A stretch of 64,000 bases of DNA, taken from the NCBI GenBank assembly GCA_965230565.1, contig CBDDLH010000016.1, positions 372,001 through 436,000 of the forward strand, given 5' to 3'. Each line of letters opens with the position of its first letter. Positions within the stretch are counted from its first letter, which is position 1. A program made the translations under genes and the position numbers. The notes beneath the pieces were generated by a model that saw only the letters and a list, made by a program, of their open reading frames with translations, was not told the DNA's origin and searched no databases. This document shows positions 43,792 through 52,649 of this stretch, in pieces. The stretch is from BCD1 sp965230565 (GTDB lineage: Bacteria > Bacteroidota > Bacteroidia > Chitinophagales > Saprospiraceae).

Positions 43792-44979
43792 CTAAATAAC
43801 GCCGAGTTCTTTGCCAACTTTTGTAAATGCTGCAACAGCTTTTTCAATATGCTCGCGTTCATGTCCTGCAGAAAGTTGAACACGGATCCTGGCTTGTCCT
43901 TTAGGCACCACCGGATAGAAGAAACCAATCACATATATCCCCTCTTCAAGCAGTCTATTGGCAAATTTTTGTGATAAAGGTGCATCATACAGCATTACCG
44001 GAACAATAGGATGAACCCCTGGAACAATATCAAACCCGGCTTTACTCATCTCCTCTCTGAAATATTTGGTATTGTCTTCCAGCTTATCCCTCAAAGCAGT
44101 ACTGGATGTCAACAGATCAAGTACCTTTATGGAGGCCCCGGCAATAGCTGGAGCTAAAGTATTGGAGAAAAGATATGGTCTTGAACGCTGACGTAACATA
44201 TCTACTATTTCCTTACGAGCTGCAGTGAACCCGCCGGAAGCTCCACCAAGTGCTTTACCAAATGTTCCGGTTACGATATCTACCCTATCCATCACATCCC
44301 TGTATTCAATTGAACCCCGTCCTCTTTTACCAACAAAACCTGTTGCGTGGCATTCATCAACCATTACCATGGCATCGTATTTATCTGCCAGGTCACAGAT
44401 TTTATCCAATTGGGCAATCGTCCCATCCATAGAGAAAACACCATCTGTGGCAATCATTCTTCGACGGGCACCCTGGGCTTCTTTTAATTTTTCTTCCAGG
44501 TCATTCATATCATTGTTGGCGTAACGATAGCGCTGAGCCTTACATAAGCGAATTCCATCAATAATGGAGGCATGATTCAAAGAGTCAGAAATAATGGCAT
44601 CCTCAGCGGTTAAAATGGGTTCAAATAACCCACCATTGGCATCAAAAGCAGCTGCATAGAGAATCGCATCTTCCTGTCCAACGAAGTCTGCAATCTTTTG
44701 CTCTAATTCTTTATGAAGATCCTGTGTTCCGCAAATGAACCTAACGGAAGAAAGACCAAATCCATGAGAGTCAATGGCTTCTTTCGCAGCTTCTAAAACA
44801 TCCGGGTGAGAAGATAAGCCCAGGTAGTTATTGGCACAAAAGTTCAATACCTCAGCTCCTTTGTCTGTTCTTATTTCCGCAGATTGTGGAGTGATAATTA
44901 TTCTTTCTTCTTTATATAAACCTGCTTCCTTTATCTCATCGAGTTCCTTTTGAATAGCTGGTCTGGTATTTTTAAACAT
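43792..44979 (-). CDS. kbl: Glycine C-acetyltransferase (2-amino-3-ketobutyrate CoA ligase)
   Basis: 395 residues, the normal size. PLP-dependent enzyme that splits 2-amino-3-oxobutanoate with CoA to glycine and acetyl-CoA, the second step of threonine degradation. It has FCANNYLGLSSHPDV, SLNHASIIDGIRL, DECHATGFVGKRGRG and the PLP lysine in TGTFGKALGG. Its partner threonine dehydrogenase is the adjacent upstream gene, 43 bp away. The alpha-oxoamine synthase family also includes BioF and HemA, but the neighbour decides the call. Confidence 0.94.
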   Translation of the reverse strand: MFKNTRPAIQKELDEIKEAGLYKEERIIITPQSAEIRTDKGAEVLNFCANNYLGLSSHPDVLEAAKEAIDSHGFGLSSVRFICGTQDLHKELEQKIADFVGQEDAILYAAAFDANGGLFEPILTAEDAIISDSLNHASIIDGIRLCKAQRYRYANNDMNDLEEKLKEAQGARRRMIATDGVFSMDGTIAQLDKICDLADKYDAMVMVDECHATGFVGKRGRGSIEYRDVMDRVDIVTGTFGKALGGASGGFTAARKEIVDMLRQRSRPYLFSNTLAPAIAGASIKVLDLLTSSTALRDKLEDNTKYFREEMSKAGFDIVPGVHPIVPVMLYDAPLSQKFANRLLEEGIYVIGFFYPVVPKGQARIRVQLSAGHEREHIEKAVAAFTKVGKELGVI

Positions 44980-45022
44980 GGTTTTTTATTTTGAATTTGT
45001 TGTATGAGAATAAACTTCAGAA

Positions 45023-45967
45023 TTATTTAACAAGCATTGCCTTGAGGTTTGTGATCATTTCTGATGTCATTTTTTCCAAATCGAAATCAGGGTGCCAGCC
45101 CCAATCATCGGTTGCCTGGTGATCATCGATTGTTTGCGGCCAGGAATCAGCAATCTCCTGTCTGAAATCCGGTATATAAGTGACTTTAAAGTCCGGATAG
45201 AATTTTTGGATCTCAGCAGTTATCTCAGCCGGTGTGAAGCTCATCGCAGCGAGGTTATAACTCGTTCTAATCTTGACTTTTTCAGCAGGGGCTTCCATTA
45301 ATTGAAGCGTGGCTTTGATCGCATCATCCATATACATCATTGGAAGCATTGTGTCTTCCTTAAGGAAACATTCATAATCATCTCCCTGGACAGCTTTGTG
45401 GTAAATATCTACTGCGTAATCTGTCGTACCACCTCCCGGAGGAGACTGGTAACTAATGATTCCAGGGTAGCGAACTGACCTTACATCCACGTCGTAATGT
45501 AAATAATAATACTGGCACCAGTTCTCACCGGCAGCCTTACTAATTCCATAAACTGTTTCGGGATGAATAATGGTCTCCTGAGGAGTCAAAACTCTGGGAG
45601 TATGGCTTCCAAAAACACCGATGGAACTTGGGAAGAACAGCTTCATATGACGCTCTCTCGCAATTTCAAGCACATTAAACAAGCCATTTGTGTTAATGTC
45701 CCAGGCCATTCGTGGATTTTTTTCTCCGGTTGCAGAAAGGATGGCGGCCAGATGGTAAATTTGATTGACTTTGTATTTTCTCACCAGTCTGGACAATTGT
45801 TTGGCATCCAAAATGTCCAGTAATTCAAAGGGTCCATCATCGTGGTTTCCCATTCGAATATCAGTGGCCAATACAGCGTCTTTGCCGTATTTTTCACGCA
45901 GTGCTTTGGTAAGCACCGAGCCAATTTGGCCATTAGCACCACTGACCAAAATACTCACTTTTGTCAT
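45023..45967 (-). CDS. tdh: L-threonine 3-dehydrogenase, short-chain (epimerase-like) type
   Basis: 314 residues of the extended short-chain dehydrogenase family. It oxidises L-threonine to 2-amino-3-oxobutanoate with NAD+, for the Kbl protein encoded next. Nucleotide-binding motif GANGQIGS (9-16), catalytic YGISK (Tyr and Lys), and the Ser before it in PSSIGVFG. The proline/glycine stretch SYQSPPGGGTTDYAVDIYH is characteristic of this type of TDH rather than of sugar epimerases. Confidence 0.93.
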   Translation of the reverse strand: MTKVSILVSGANGQIGSVLTKALREKYGKDAVLATDIRMGNHDDGPFELLDILDAKQLSRLVRKYKVNQIYHLAAILSATGEKNPRMAWDINTNGLFNVLEIARERHMKLFFPSSIGVFGSHTPRVLTPQETIIHPETVYGISKAAGENWCQYYYLHYDVDVRSVRYPGIISYQSPPGGGTTDYAVDIYHKAVQGDDYECFLKEDTMLPMMYMDDAIKATLQLMEAPAEKVKIRTSYNLAAMSFTPAEITAEIQKFYPDFKVTYIPDFRQEIADSWPQTIDDHQATDDWGWHPDFDLEKMTSEMITNLKAMLVK

Positions 45968-46113
45968 ATTATTCGGTTAGGCTTTTGCTGAAAATCAGAT
46001 TCATGAATAAAAAAAAGAAAAATCGCTCTTTTTAAAATCCGATCGTCTTTACATCAAAATTTATTCGGCTACAAAATACGAAGGTTTAAGTAAAAAACTG
46101 AGCAGCGCTCTCA

Positions 46114-46563
46114 TTATTTTGAATCGGGAATATCATTTAGAAACTCCCATGATTTTTCCTGATAATCCATCCTGCAGCAATAGGTTTGAATTCCATTGGT
46201 AACCAATAGAAAATCAACCTGAAATGCCATATTATAAATAGCTATTTGTCGAAAAACATCCTGGGTGATCTGAACGGAAGGAGCTTTGCATTCTACAAGC
46301 ATAAAGGGCTTTGTGTCAGCATTGTAAACGAGTAAATCAAAGCGTTTATCAAGCTCATTTACTTTCAGCCCTTTTTCAACTGCAATAAAATTCCTCGAAT
46401 ACCCTTTTTCCTTAATAAGGTAAAGAATTAACAACTGCCTGACCAGTTCCTCCGGTAACAGCACCAGCCATTTATTTCTGATCGGATCAAAAACAAAGAC
46501 CTTCCCCTGCTCCTTTTTTAGTCGAAGTTCAGGTTTAAAGAGGGTAAGATCCAGTGGAATCAT
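46114..46563 (-). CDS. HSDR_N_2-type PD-(D/E)xK nuclease-like protein
   Basis: 149 residues. Resembles the N-terminal nuclease domain of type I restriction R subunits as a free-standing protein, common in Bacteroidota. The core is RFDLLVYNADTKPFMLVECKAP, giving an Asp and an Glu-x-Lys of the nuclease motif, with QITQDVFRQIAIYN after it. There are no HsdM, HsdS or helicase genes nearby, so it is not a restriction system. The function is unknown. It ends the fsa operon, 1 bp after the aldolase gene. Confidence 0.85.
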   Translation of the reverse strand: MIPLDLTLFKPELRLKKEQGKVFVFDPIRNKWLVLLPEELVRQLLILYLIKEKGYSRNFIAVEKGLKVNELDKRFDLLVYNADTKPFMLVECKAPSVQITQDVFRQIAIYNMAFQVDFLLVTNGIQTYCCRMDYQEKSWEFLNDIPDSK

Positions 46564-46564
46564 A

Positions 46565-47224
46565 TTATTGATTTCCTTTTTGATGATCTGCCAGGAATTT
46601 GGCCAATCCGATGTCTGTCAATGGGTGCTTGAGCAGCCCCATGATAGAGTCTAGCGGACAAGTTACCACATCGGCACCGGCAATACCTGCGTCGATGATA
46701 TGCTTGGCATTTCTGATGGAAGCAGCCAGGATCAAAGTATCAAATCCCTGAATCGCGTAGAGCTCAGCGATCTGTCTGATGAGGTCGATACTGTTCCAAT
46801 TGATATCGTCAATTCTACCCATGAATGGGGAAAGGTAGGTTGCCCCGGCTTTGGCAGCTAATAATGCCTGACCCGCAGAAAAAACGAGGGTGCAATTGGT
46901 ACGAATTCCGTTGTCTGTAAAATATCTGATGGCTTTAACGCCTTCCTTGATGATAGGAACTTTCACCACAATATTCGGAGCAAGTCTTGCCAATTCTTCT
47001 CCTTCTCTGATCATGCCTTCAAAGTCGGTAGAGATGACCTCTGCGCTGACATCACCTCCTTCCACAATCTTGCAGATATCCTGGTAATGTTTTATAATAT
47101 TAGCCTTACCGGTTATTCCTTCTTTGGCCATTAAAGATGGATTGGTGGTTACTCCGTCGAGGATCCCAAGATCTTTGGCTTCCTGAATTTGGTCAAGATT
47201 GGCAGTATCAATGAAGAATTTCAT
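46565..47224 (-). CDS. Fructose-6-phosphate aldolase/transaldolase-like protein
   Basis: 219 residues of the short transaldolase subfamily (FSA/TalC-like). MKFFIDTANLDQI and DGVTTNPSLMAKEG are the opening blocks. The Schiff-base lysine is Lys88 in NIVVKVPI. SPFMGRIDD and AASIRNAKH are phosphate- and sugar-binding blocks. It may act as transaldolase in the pentose phosphate pathway or as aldolase. Length alone cannot separate these. The next gene downstream (HSDR_N_2-like) is 1 bp away. Confidence 0.92.
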   Translation of the reverse strand: MKFFIDTANLDQIQEAKDLGILDGVTTNPSLMAKEGITGKANIIKHYQDICKIVEGGDVSAEVISTDFEGMIREGEELARLAPNIVVKVPIIKEGVKAIRYFTDNGIRTNCTLVFSAGQALLAAKAGATYLSPFMGRIDDINWNSIDLIRQIAELYAIQGFDTLILAASIRNAKHIIDAGIAGADVVTCPLDSIMGLLKHPLTDIGLAKFLADHQKGNQ

Positions 47225-47305
47225 AATTGTGGTGGATTTAAAGATTTATGATCGGATGAAAATACACTTTTGGCTGAGATGTAAAAAGAAAATGACCCAA
47301 AAAAA

Positions 47306-47401
47306 TAAGGTGAGACAACATACCGACCGCTCAACCTCCTACCCTTGCTGCGTTTCCGCCCTGGGGGAGTTCAGAGGGAGCCTGTCGTATGCCGCTCACC
47401 G
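47306..47401 (-). ncRNA. ffs: Signal recognition particle RNA (4.5S type)
   Basis: Read on the minus strand, the apical SRP domain is CCCCCAGGGCGGAAACGCAG followed by CAAGGG, containing the GGAA tetraloop and the asymmetric internal loop bound by Ffh M domain. The ends pair as GGTGAG (47400-47395) with CTCACC (47314-47309), extended by CATAC/GTATG. About 96 nt, normal for Bacteroidota. T7 follows directly (47305-47299), and a perfect promoter precedes. It is transcribed toward the aldolase gene, about 80 bp upstream of its start. Confidence 0.92.
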
Positions 47402-47406
47402 GAGCG

Positions 47407-47437
47407 CAAAAGTATAAAAATTTATACACAAGGCAAA
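47407..47437 (-). promoter_or_regulatory. Bacteroidota promoter of the SRP RNA gene
   Basis: On the minus strand TTTG (47437-47434), a 19-base spacer and TACTTTTG (47414-47407) match both elements of the housekeeping sigma consensus. The transcript would begin near 47400, exactly at the first paired base of the SRP RNA. Confidence 0.9.
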
Positions 47438-47657
47438 GTTTTTAGATTTTTTTTAAAGGGATTTTTTATAAAAAACTCATGTCACGAATACACGAATTTT
47501 GTTGAATTCTTTGAAAGCACAAATAGCATTTTAAAAAGTGTTTTATTCGTTTTTAAAGCCAGGATGTCTAAATAAAATAGCCATTCTCGTGCCCCCAACC
47601 ATTCGTGTACCTGCCTTCCTTCAGTCAGCAGGTAGGTTTGTGGCTCCATTTGGACTT
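47438..47657. other. Gene-free spacer with REP-like palindromes
   Basis: Contains CACGAAT twice (47483-47489 and 47491-47497) and its inverse ATTCGTG at 47601-47607, and a small hairpin ACCTGC/GCAGGT (47609-47614 with 47628-47633). These resemble dispersed intergenic palindromes. No gene is seen. Confidence 0.5.
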
Positions 47658-48026
47658 TTAACCGTTTTCTTTTTCACCTTCCTTAGGAATGATTCCGGTT
47701 TCCTGGCCGAAAAAATGAACAAAATGCTGCATCTGGGAGGCGAGCTTCGCATTTTGGGTAGCCTTGTAATAAGTATCAGTCAATGACCTAAGGGTCTGGA
47801 ACATAAATCGATCCATTTCATTGATCATCATTTCTTTGGTCCAAAGATCAACTTTAACCGTTTCCAGGTTTTTCTTGTCAAACAATGCCAGAAGTAATGC
47901 TTTAGCTTCATGCTTCTTAGGCCCTTCAGGGTTATCCGTTGCCTGCCAGATAATTTTCTCAGGAACGTTATGCTCATCACGATCAATTACCATGTTGATT
48001 TTCGCCCGTTTTGTTTTGTCACTCAT
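47658..48026 (-). CDS. gldC: Gliding motility protein GldC
   Basis: 122 residues, soluble. The sequence TKRAKINMVIDRDEHNVPEKIIWQA, EAKALLLALFD and MFQTLRSLTDTYYKATQNAKLASQMQHFVHFFGQ is typical of GldC. GldC is conserved in Bacteroidota with the T9SS/gliding machinery and forms a complex with GldB or related proteins in some species. Its direct role is unclear. This fits the many T9SS cargo genes in the window. It lies 36 bp downstream of the P-type ATPase gene on the same strand. Confidence 0.9.
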   Translation of the reverse strand: MSDKTKRAKINMVIDRDEHNVPEKIIWQATDNPEGPKKHEAKALLLALFDKKNLETVKVDLWTKEMMINEMDRFMFQTLRSLTDTYYKATQNAKLASQMQHFVHFFGQETGIIPKEGEKENG

Positions 48027-48062
48027 TATAATTGAATTTTTTGGGCCCTTAGCCCATACTGG

Positions 48063-50183
48063 TTATTTCCTAAAAATTCTTTTTCGTTTTAATCTTATTG
48101 AATTCCCGATTACCACTACATCCGAAAATGCCATAAACAATGCACCCCACATTGGGTTAAGAAATCCCATGGCGGCAATAGGAATAGCCACCACATTGTA
48201 GGCAAAAGCCCAAAAGAGGTTCTGTTTTATGGTTATCAATGTATGCCTGCTTATACCATGGGCCTGTTTCAAATGCTCCAGATTGCCATTCAGCAGAACG
48301 ATTTGTGCGGATTGAATGGCTGCTTGCGAAGCGTTACTCATCGATACTCCAATAGTTGCTTTTGCCAGAGCCGGGGCATCATTGATGCCATCGCCAACCA
48401 TCGCAGTATAAGCTGAATCGGACAATCTTTCAATTACTTCCAGTTTTTCATCTGGCAATTGTTCTCCGAAATAATCATTTATACCTACGGAGGCGGCAAC
48501 GGAGGCTGTTTTTTCAATTTTATCTCCACTCAAAACATAAGGTCTTACTTCCTGACCTTTGAGGTAGGAAACAACTTCTGATGCCTTGTCTTTAATATCA
48601 TCCGTGATTTCAAGGGCAGCCAGCAAATCATCGTTTTTGGTCAGGAAAATATGCGCTTTTGAATGAAAAGGATTTCCATTGTAAATTCCTGGTTTTCCGG
48701 AACCAATTCTGAATACATTGCCTTTTTCATCCACTCCTTCTAATCCGCTTCCTCTATGTTCAGATACCTTTAACGATATGGTGCTGTTTCCGTTCATTTT
48801 CGATTCCATAGCCTCTACCAATGAATGCGCTATTGGATGACTCGAGTGTTTTTCCAGTTGGTAAATGAGGGCATTCACCTCGTCAATATCCTCAGTGAAA
48901 TATTCAATCTTATTCAACTGAAATGCTCCTGTTGTAAGAGTTCCTGTCTTATCGAAAACAATGTGCTTAATTTTGGCAAAAATTTCCAGTGTTTGGCCAC
49001 CTTTTACTAAAATCCCGTTTTTGGCCATTCGCCCCACTCCTACCATAACTGCAGTAGGGGTGGCCAAACCCATCGCACATGGGCAGGAAATAACCAATAC
49101 GGCAATTCCGTTCATAAGTGCCTGACGAAATTCCAAACCAAATCCAAAATGGCCAATTAAAATAGTCCCCAGGGCTATCAAGATAACTACAGGAACAAAA
49201 ATGGCACTTATTTTATCCGCAAGTCTTTGAATATCAGGTTTGTCTGCCTGGGCCATCTTAACAAGTTCAATCATTTGCCCCAGGACTGATTTTTCACCTG
49301 TAGCTTTTACTTTCATCTGGAAATTTCCTGAAAGTACCACCGAAGCACCAACCACCTCGCTTCCTTCATTTTTATCTACCGGCAGACTTTCACCGGTCAA
49401 CATGGATTCATCTACGGAAGCATATCCGGAAAGAACGACACCATCAGCAGGGACTTTGTCCCCTTCGTTGACCTGCAGGATATGGCCTTTTTTGATTTCA
49501 CCAGCATCGATCGTGACCACAGTTCCGGAAGGTGTTATTCGTTTGGCCTTTTCTACCTGAAGCCTCGTCAATTCTCCAATAGAAGTAGTGGTCTGTTCAA
49601 CAGCTCTTTTTTCCAGCCAGTTGCCAACCAGTACCAGCGTAATAATAGTGGCGGCTGTTTCATAGAAAATATAATCCGGTTGATAATTAATCGTTCCCAC
49701 TATACTATAAATGAAAGCAGCAGTACTACCTATGATGATCAGGACATCCATATTGGGCACACCACCTCTTAGGGATTTCAGCCCGCTTACCCCAAAGTGA
49801 GCAACGCCAATCGCAAAAACCGGCAAACAGATGGCCAGTTGAACCCAGGCATTCATCCAATGAATATGAATCCCGAACATCATTAATATATGATGCAACA
49901 ATAACGGAAAGGTGAAAATGGCACTTATTAATAACTTGCGATTCAGTGTCCACCAGATTTCCTTTTTACCGTCATCAATAACTACGTAACCCAGCTTGTG
50001 AATGCCCGCAGTCACTTTGTCAAGTGTGATCTTTTCATCGTTTTGGCGAAACCTGACTTCTTTGGTCTGAAAGTTTACAAAAACATCCTCCAGTCCTTTT
50101 CTTTCAAGGAACCTGGAAATGGATAAGGCACAATTACTGCAGTCCATTCCTTCAACCGTCAACTTAACAATTTCTTTCGCCAT
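48063..50183 (-). CDS. Copper-type heavy-metal P1B-ATPase
   Basis: 706 residues. An N-terminal HMA domain with GMDCSNC (Cys15, Cys18) is followed by eight hydrophobic segments. TM metal motif CPC is in VISCPCAMGLATP, phosphorylation motif DKTGT, and hinge GDGIND are intact. The late motifs are AFAYN in TM7 and MAFSDVVVIGNS in TM8, against the usual MxxSS of Cu(I) pumps. Export of Cu(I) or Ag(I) from the cytoplasm is the best call. The SD variant leaves some room. There is no CopZ or CueR-type regulator next to it. Confidence 0.9.
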   Translation of the reverse strand: MAKEIVKLTVEGMDCSNCALSISRFLERKGLEDVFVNFQTKEVRFRQNDEKITLDKVTAGIHKLGYVVIDDGKKEIWWTLNRKLLISAIFTFPLLLHHILMMFGIHIHWMNAWVQLAICLPVFAIGVAHFGVSGLKSLRGGVPNMDVLIIIGSTAAFIYSIVGTINYQPDYIFYETAATIITLVLVGNWLEKRAVEQTTTSIGELTRLQVEKAKRITPSGTVVTIDAGEIKKGHILQVNEGDKVPADGVVLSGYASVDESMLTGESLPVDKNEGSEVVGASVVLSGNFQMKVKATGEKSVLGQMIELVKMAQADKPDIQRLADKISAIFVPVVILIALGTILIGHFGFGLEFRQALMNGIAVLVISCPCAMGLATPTAVMVGVGRMAKNGILVKGGQTLEIFAKIKHIVFDKTGTLTTGAFQLNKIEYFTEDIDEVNALIYQLEKHSSHPIAHSLVEAMESKMNGNSTISLKVSEHRGSGLEGVDEKGNVFRIGSGKPGIYNGNPFHSKAHIFLTKNDDLLAALEITDDIKDKASEVVSYLKGQEVRPYVLSGDKIEKTASVAASVGINDYFGEQLPDEKLEVIERLSDSAYTAMVGDGINDAPALAKATIGVSMSNASQAAIQSAQIVLLNGNLEHLKQAHGISRHTLITIKQNLFWAFAYNVVAIPIAAMGFLNPMWGALFMAFSDVVVIGNSIRLKRKRIFRK

Positions 50184-50299
50184 GGTTAATGCAATTTATT
50201 ATAAGGGCAAAATTAAACAAGTTCTCCAACTAATTTAACCACGATCCCAAAATTTAGTTTTAGCAGAGGAGTCATTTCCCCTTTAGCCTACGCAGTCAA

Positions 50300-50330
50300 T
50301 TTGCGCAGATGAATTTTATTGGTATTTTTG
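50300..50330 (+). promoter_or_regulatory. Bacteroidota promoter of the WYL regulator gene
   Basis: TTTG (50300-50303), a 19-base spacer and TATTTTTG (50323-50330) match the consensus exactly. The start codon is at 50347, so the leader is about 10 nt. Confidence 0.85.
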
Positions 50331-50346
50331 TAATAAACAAATTGCA

Positions 50347-51369
50347 ATGCCTGCCAATAGAAATGCACTTATCCGCTATAAAACCATTGACAATTGCCTG
50401 CGAAATCGTAGTCGGAAATGGACCCTTGTGGATCTGATAGATAAAGTTTCCGATGCGCTTTATGAATATGAAGGAATTGATAAAGGCATTAGTAAACGGA
50501 CCATTCAGCTGGATATACAATTTATGCGAAGTGATAAATTAGGTTATAATGCACCCATAATTGTTGTGGACAGAAAGTATTATACCTACGAAGATCCTGA
50601 ATACAGTATTACAAATCTCCCATTAAGCAGGCAGGATCTCACCCAGCTCAATGATGCAGTAGAACTCTTGAAACAATTTCACGGATTTTCTCACTTCCGG
50701 GAATTAGACGGAATGGTGCAGAAACTTGAAGATCATGTTTCCTCACAAAAAGAAATGCGCTCCCCAATCATTCATTTTGATAAAAATGAAAACCTGAAGG
50801 GCCTTCAATTCATCGATGGAATTTATAAAGCCATCCTTGGAAAAAAGGTCATGGTTATCGCATATAAATCCTTTAAGGCCCGGAAACCCGGGGATATAAA
50901 ATTTCATGCTTATCTGTTAAAGGAATATAATAACAGATGGTTTGTAGTGGGCCATGCAGAAGGGAATTCACAATTAATGACCCTTGCCCTGGATAGAATA
51001 GTATCTATAAAAACGGTTGAGAAAGTTCCTTATAAAAGCCTGCATTCTTTTAACCCTGAAACCTTTTACAAAGATATTATCGGGGTTACGGTTAACACTG
51101 GAGATCCGGTGGAAACGGTTGAGCTTTTTATTAAACGAAGCAATGCTCCATACGTAATAACAAAACCTTTACATCACACCCAGGAAATTATTTCAAAATC
51201 CAGAGAAGGAATTTTGATCAGGATCAATGTGAAATTGAATTACGAACTTGAAAGAGAAATTCTTGGATTTGGAGAATCAATCATTGTCATGAAACCGGAA
51301 AGGTTAAAGCGAAAAATTGCTAAACGGTTGAAGCAAGGTGTGAAAAATTATATAGAATCAGGAGAATAA
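50347..51369 (+). CDS. WYL-domain transcriptional regulator
   Basis: 340 residues. The N-terminal helix-turn-helix part (about 1-75) includes RNRSRKWTLVDLIDKVSDAL and ISKRTIQLDIQFMR. The WYL domain (about 150-235) includes KKVMVIAYKSF, HAYLLKEYNNRWFVVGHAEG and LALDRIVSI. The C-terminal WCX-like extension (about 250-335) follows. Such proteins often respond to nucleic-acid or nucleotide ligands and can control defence or repair genes. No defence genes are adjacent. It is divergent from the P-type ATPase gene with about 160 bp between them. Confidence 0.9.
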   Translation: MPANRNALIRYKTIDNCLRNRSRKWTLVDLIDKVSDALYEYEGIDKGISKRTIQLDIQFMRSDKLGYNAPIIVVDRKYYTYEDPEYSITNLPLSRQDLTQLNDAVELLKQFHGFSHFRELDGMVQKLEDHVSSQKEMRSPIIHFDKNENLKGLQFIDGIYKAILGKKVMVIAYKSFKARKPGDIKFHAYLLKEYNNRWFVVGHAEGNSQLMTLALDRIVSIKTVEKVPYKSLHSFNPETFYKDIIGVTVNTGDPVETVELFIKRSNAPYVITKPLHHTQEIISKSREGILIRINVKLNYELEREILGFGESIIVMKPERLKRKIAKRLKQGVKNYIESGE

Positions 51370-51481
51370 TTTGAAAACAAAACCAAAGCTTTCAGGTTTT
51401 ATTGCTATCCATTTATTTTATTTGCAGCATAAATACAACATTTGAAAAATCCATTTATTTAAATCCTAATAAAATTTGATT

Positions 51482-52276
51482 ATGAAAAAATTTCTATTGG
51501 CCTTATTGCTACCAACTTTACTTCTGATATCCTGCAAGACGGATACAAGCAGTAATGAAACTGACACTGAACAAACGAACGAGGTTGAAGAAACCAAAAA
51601 ATATACGTTGACTGCTTTTTCTCCTTCCACTGAATTTCCTGACGCAAAAATGGAATCCATGGAATTTAAGGAAGGTACGTTTTCTTATACAATTGGAGGA
51701 GAAGGATACGAATTAGGTGTTCAAACCCCGGATGCGGATTCAAAAATGTGTGCCAACTCAGGAAAGGGACAACACATTCACCTCATTGTAGACGACTTGC
51801 CTTATGCAGCAAAGTATGTAGATTCTTTTGAACATGAAGTCACAGACGGAGAACACTATATTTTGTCATTCCTCTCACGTTCCTATCATGAAAGTATCAA
51901 ATCCGGAAATGCACATATTGCGGTAAAAGCAAAAGTAGAAAATGGAAGTATCACTGAGAGCAAGTCTTTGGATGCCAAACCTATGCTTTTCTACAGTCGT
52001 CCAAAAGGTACCTATGTTGGTCAGAAGGATACTGAAAAGGTTATGTTAGATTTTTTCCTGCTCAATGCAGATCTAGGAGACGATTACAAGGTTAAAGCTG
52101 ATATAAATGGAGAGGAGCACATTATCGATACCTGGCAACCCTATTATATCGAAGGGATGGAAATGGGAGAAAACACCATCACACTCACCCTTATAGATAA
52201 AGATGGAAATGCCGTTGACACTCCTTTGAATCCTGTTAAAAGAACTTTCTCGCTCAAACCTGATCCAACAGAATAA
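51482..52276 (+). CDS. Putative lipoprotein of unknown function
   Basis: 264 residues from the ATG at 51482 (MKKFLLALLLPTLLLISC), a lipoprotein signal with Cys18. An upstream TTG at 51476 is less likely. After an acidic, Thr/Ser-rich linker there are two beta-rich modules. GQHIHLIVDDLPY and HYILSFLSRSYHESIK contain conserved-looking His residues, a possible metal or ligand site. I do not recognise a named family. A strong terminator follows. It stands alone between the WYL regulator and the TonB-dependent receptor. Confidence 0.72.
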   Translation: MKKFLLALLLPTLLLISCKTDTSSNETDTEQTNEVEETKKYTLTAFSPSTEFPDAKMESMEFKEGTFSYTIGGEGYELGVQTPDADSKMCANSGKGQHIHLIVDDLPYAAKYVDSFEHEVTDGEHYILSFLSRSYHESIKSGNAHIAVKAKVENGSITESKSLDAKPMLFYSRPKGTYVGQKDTEKVMLDFFLLNADLGDDYKVKADINGEEHIIDTWQPYYIEGMEMGENTITLTLIDKDGNAVDTPLNPVKRTFSLKPDPTE

Positions 52277-52288
52277 TACCCATCAGTT

Positions 52289-52346
52289 CTCAGGAAGATT
52301 CCACCAGCAACCTAACAAAAAAATTACGGAATCTTCCTGAGTTTTT
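52289..52346 (+). terminator. Terminator of the lipoprotein gene
   Basis: CTCAGGAAGATTCC (52289-52302) and GGAATCTTCCTGAG (52328-52341) form a perfect 14-bp stem with a 25-base loop, followed by TTTTT. The remaining spacer to 52649 holds the promoter region of the TonB-dependent receptor, with a TTG-N18-TAATTTG candidate near 52464-52491, and no gene. Confidence 0.85.
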
Positions 52347-52649
52347 GCCGTAGAAATCAGTTACATACAACATATTATCAACCAACCGCCCAACTAAGGT
52401 TTGAACTTGTCCCTCGAGTCAATAAACGGTTCAAATCCGTTAAATAAACTATCGGAAATATTGCAATTAATTTTTTTTTCCTAATTTGGTTTTATATTTC
52501 GAATCAAACCCGTTACTTTCACCCCACCAAAACTAGAAGAGGCAAAGAAAATCACTACAATTTGCCCAAACAAAAAGTATCAAAATAAACAATCAACACA
52601 GGACTCCGGTTACCTTCCGGGTTGTGATATTAATAAAAGGACAATCTTT

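Noticed and set aside
46114..46563. A type I restriction-modification system
   Set aside because: Only the HSDR_N domain is present, with no helicase, methylase or specificity genes around it.
52425..52441. T-arm-like AACGGTTCAAATCCGTT, as in a tRNA
   Set aside because: The flanking sequence cannot form acceptor, D or anticodon stems, so it is a chance hairpin.
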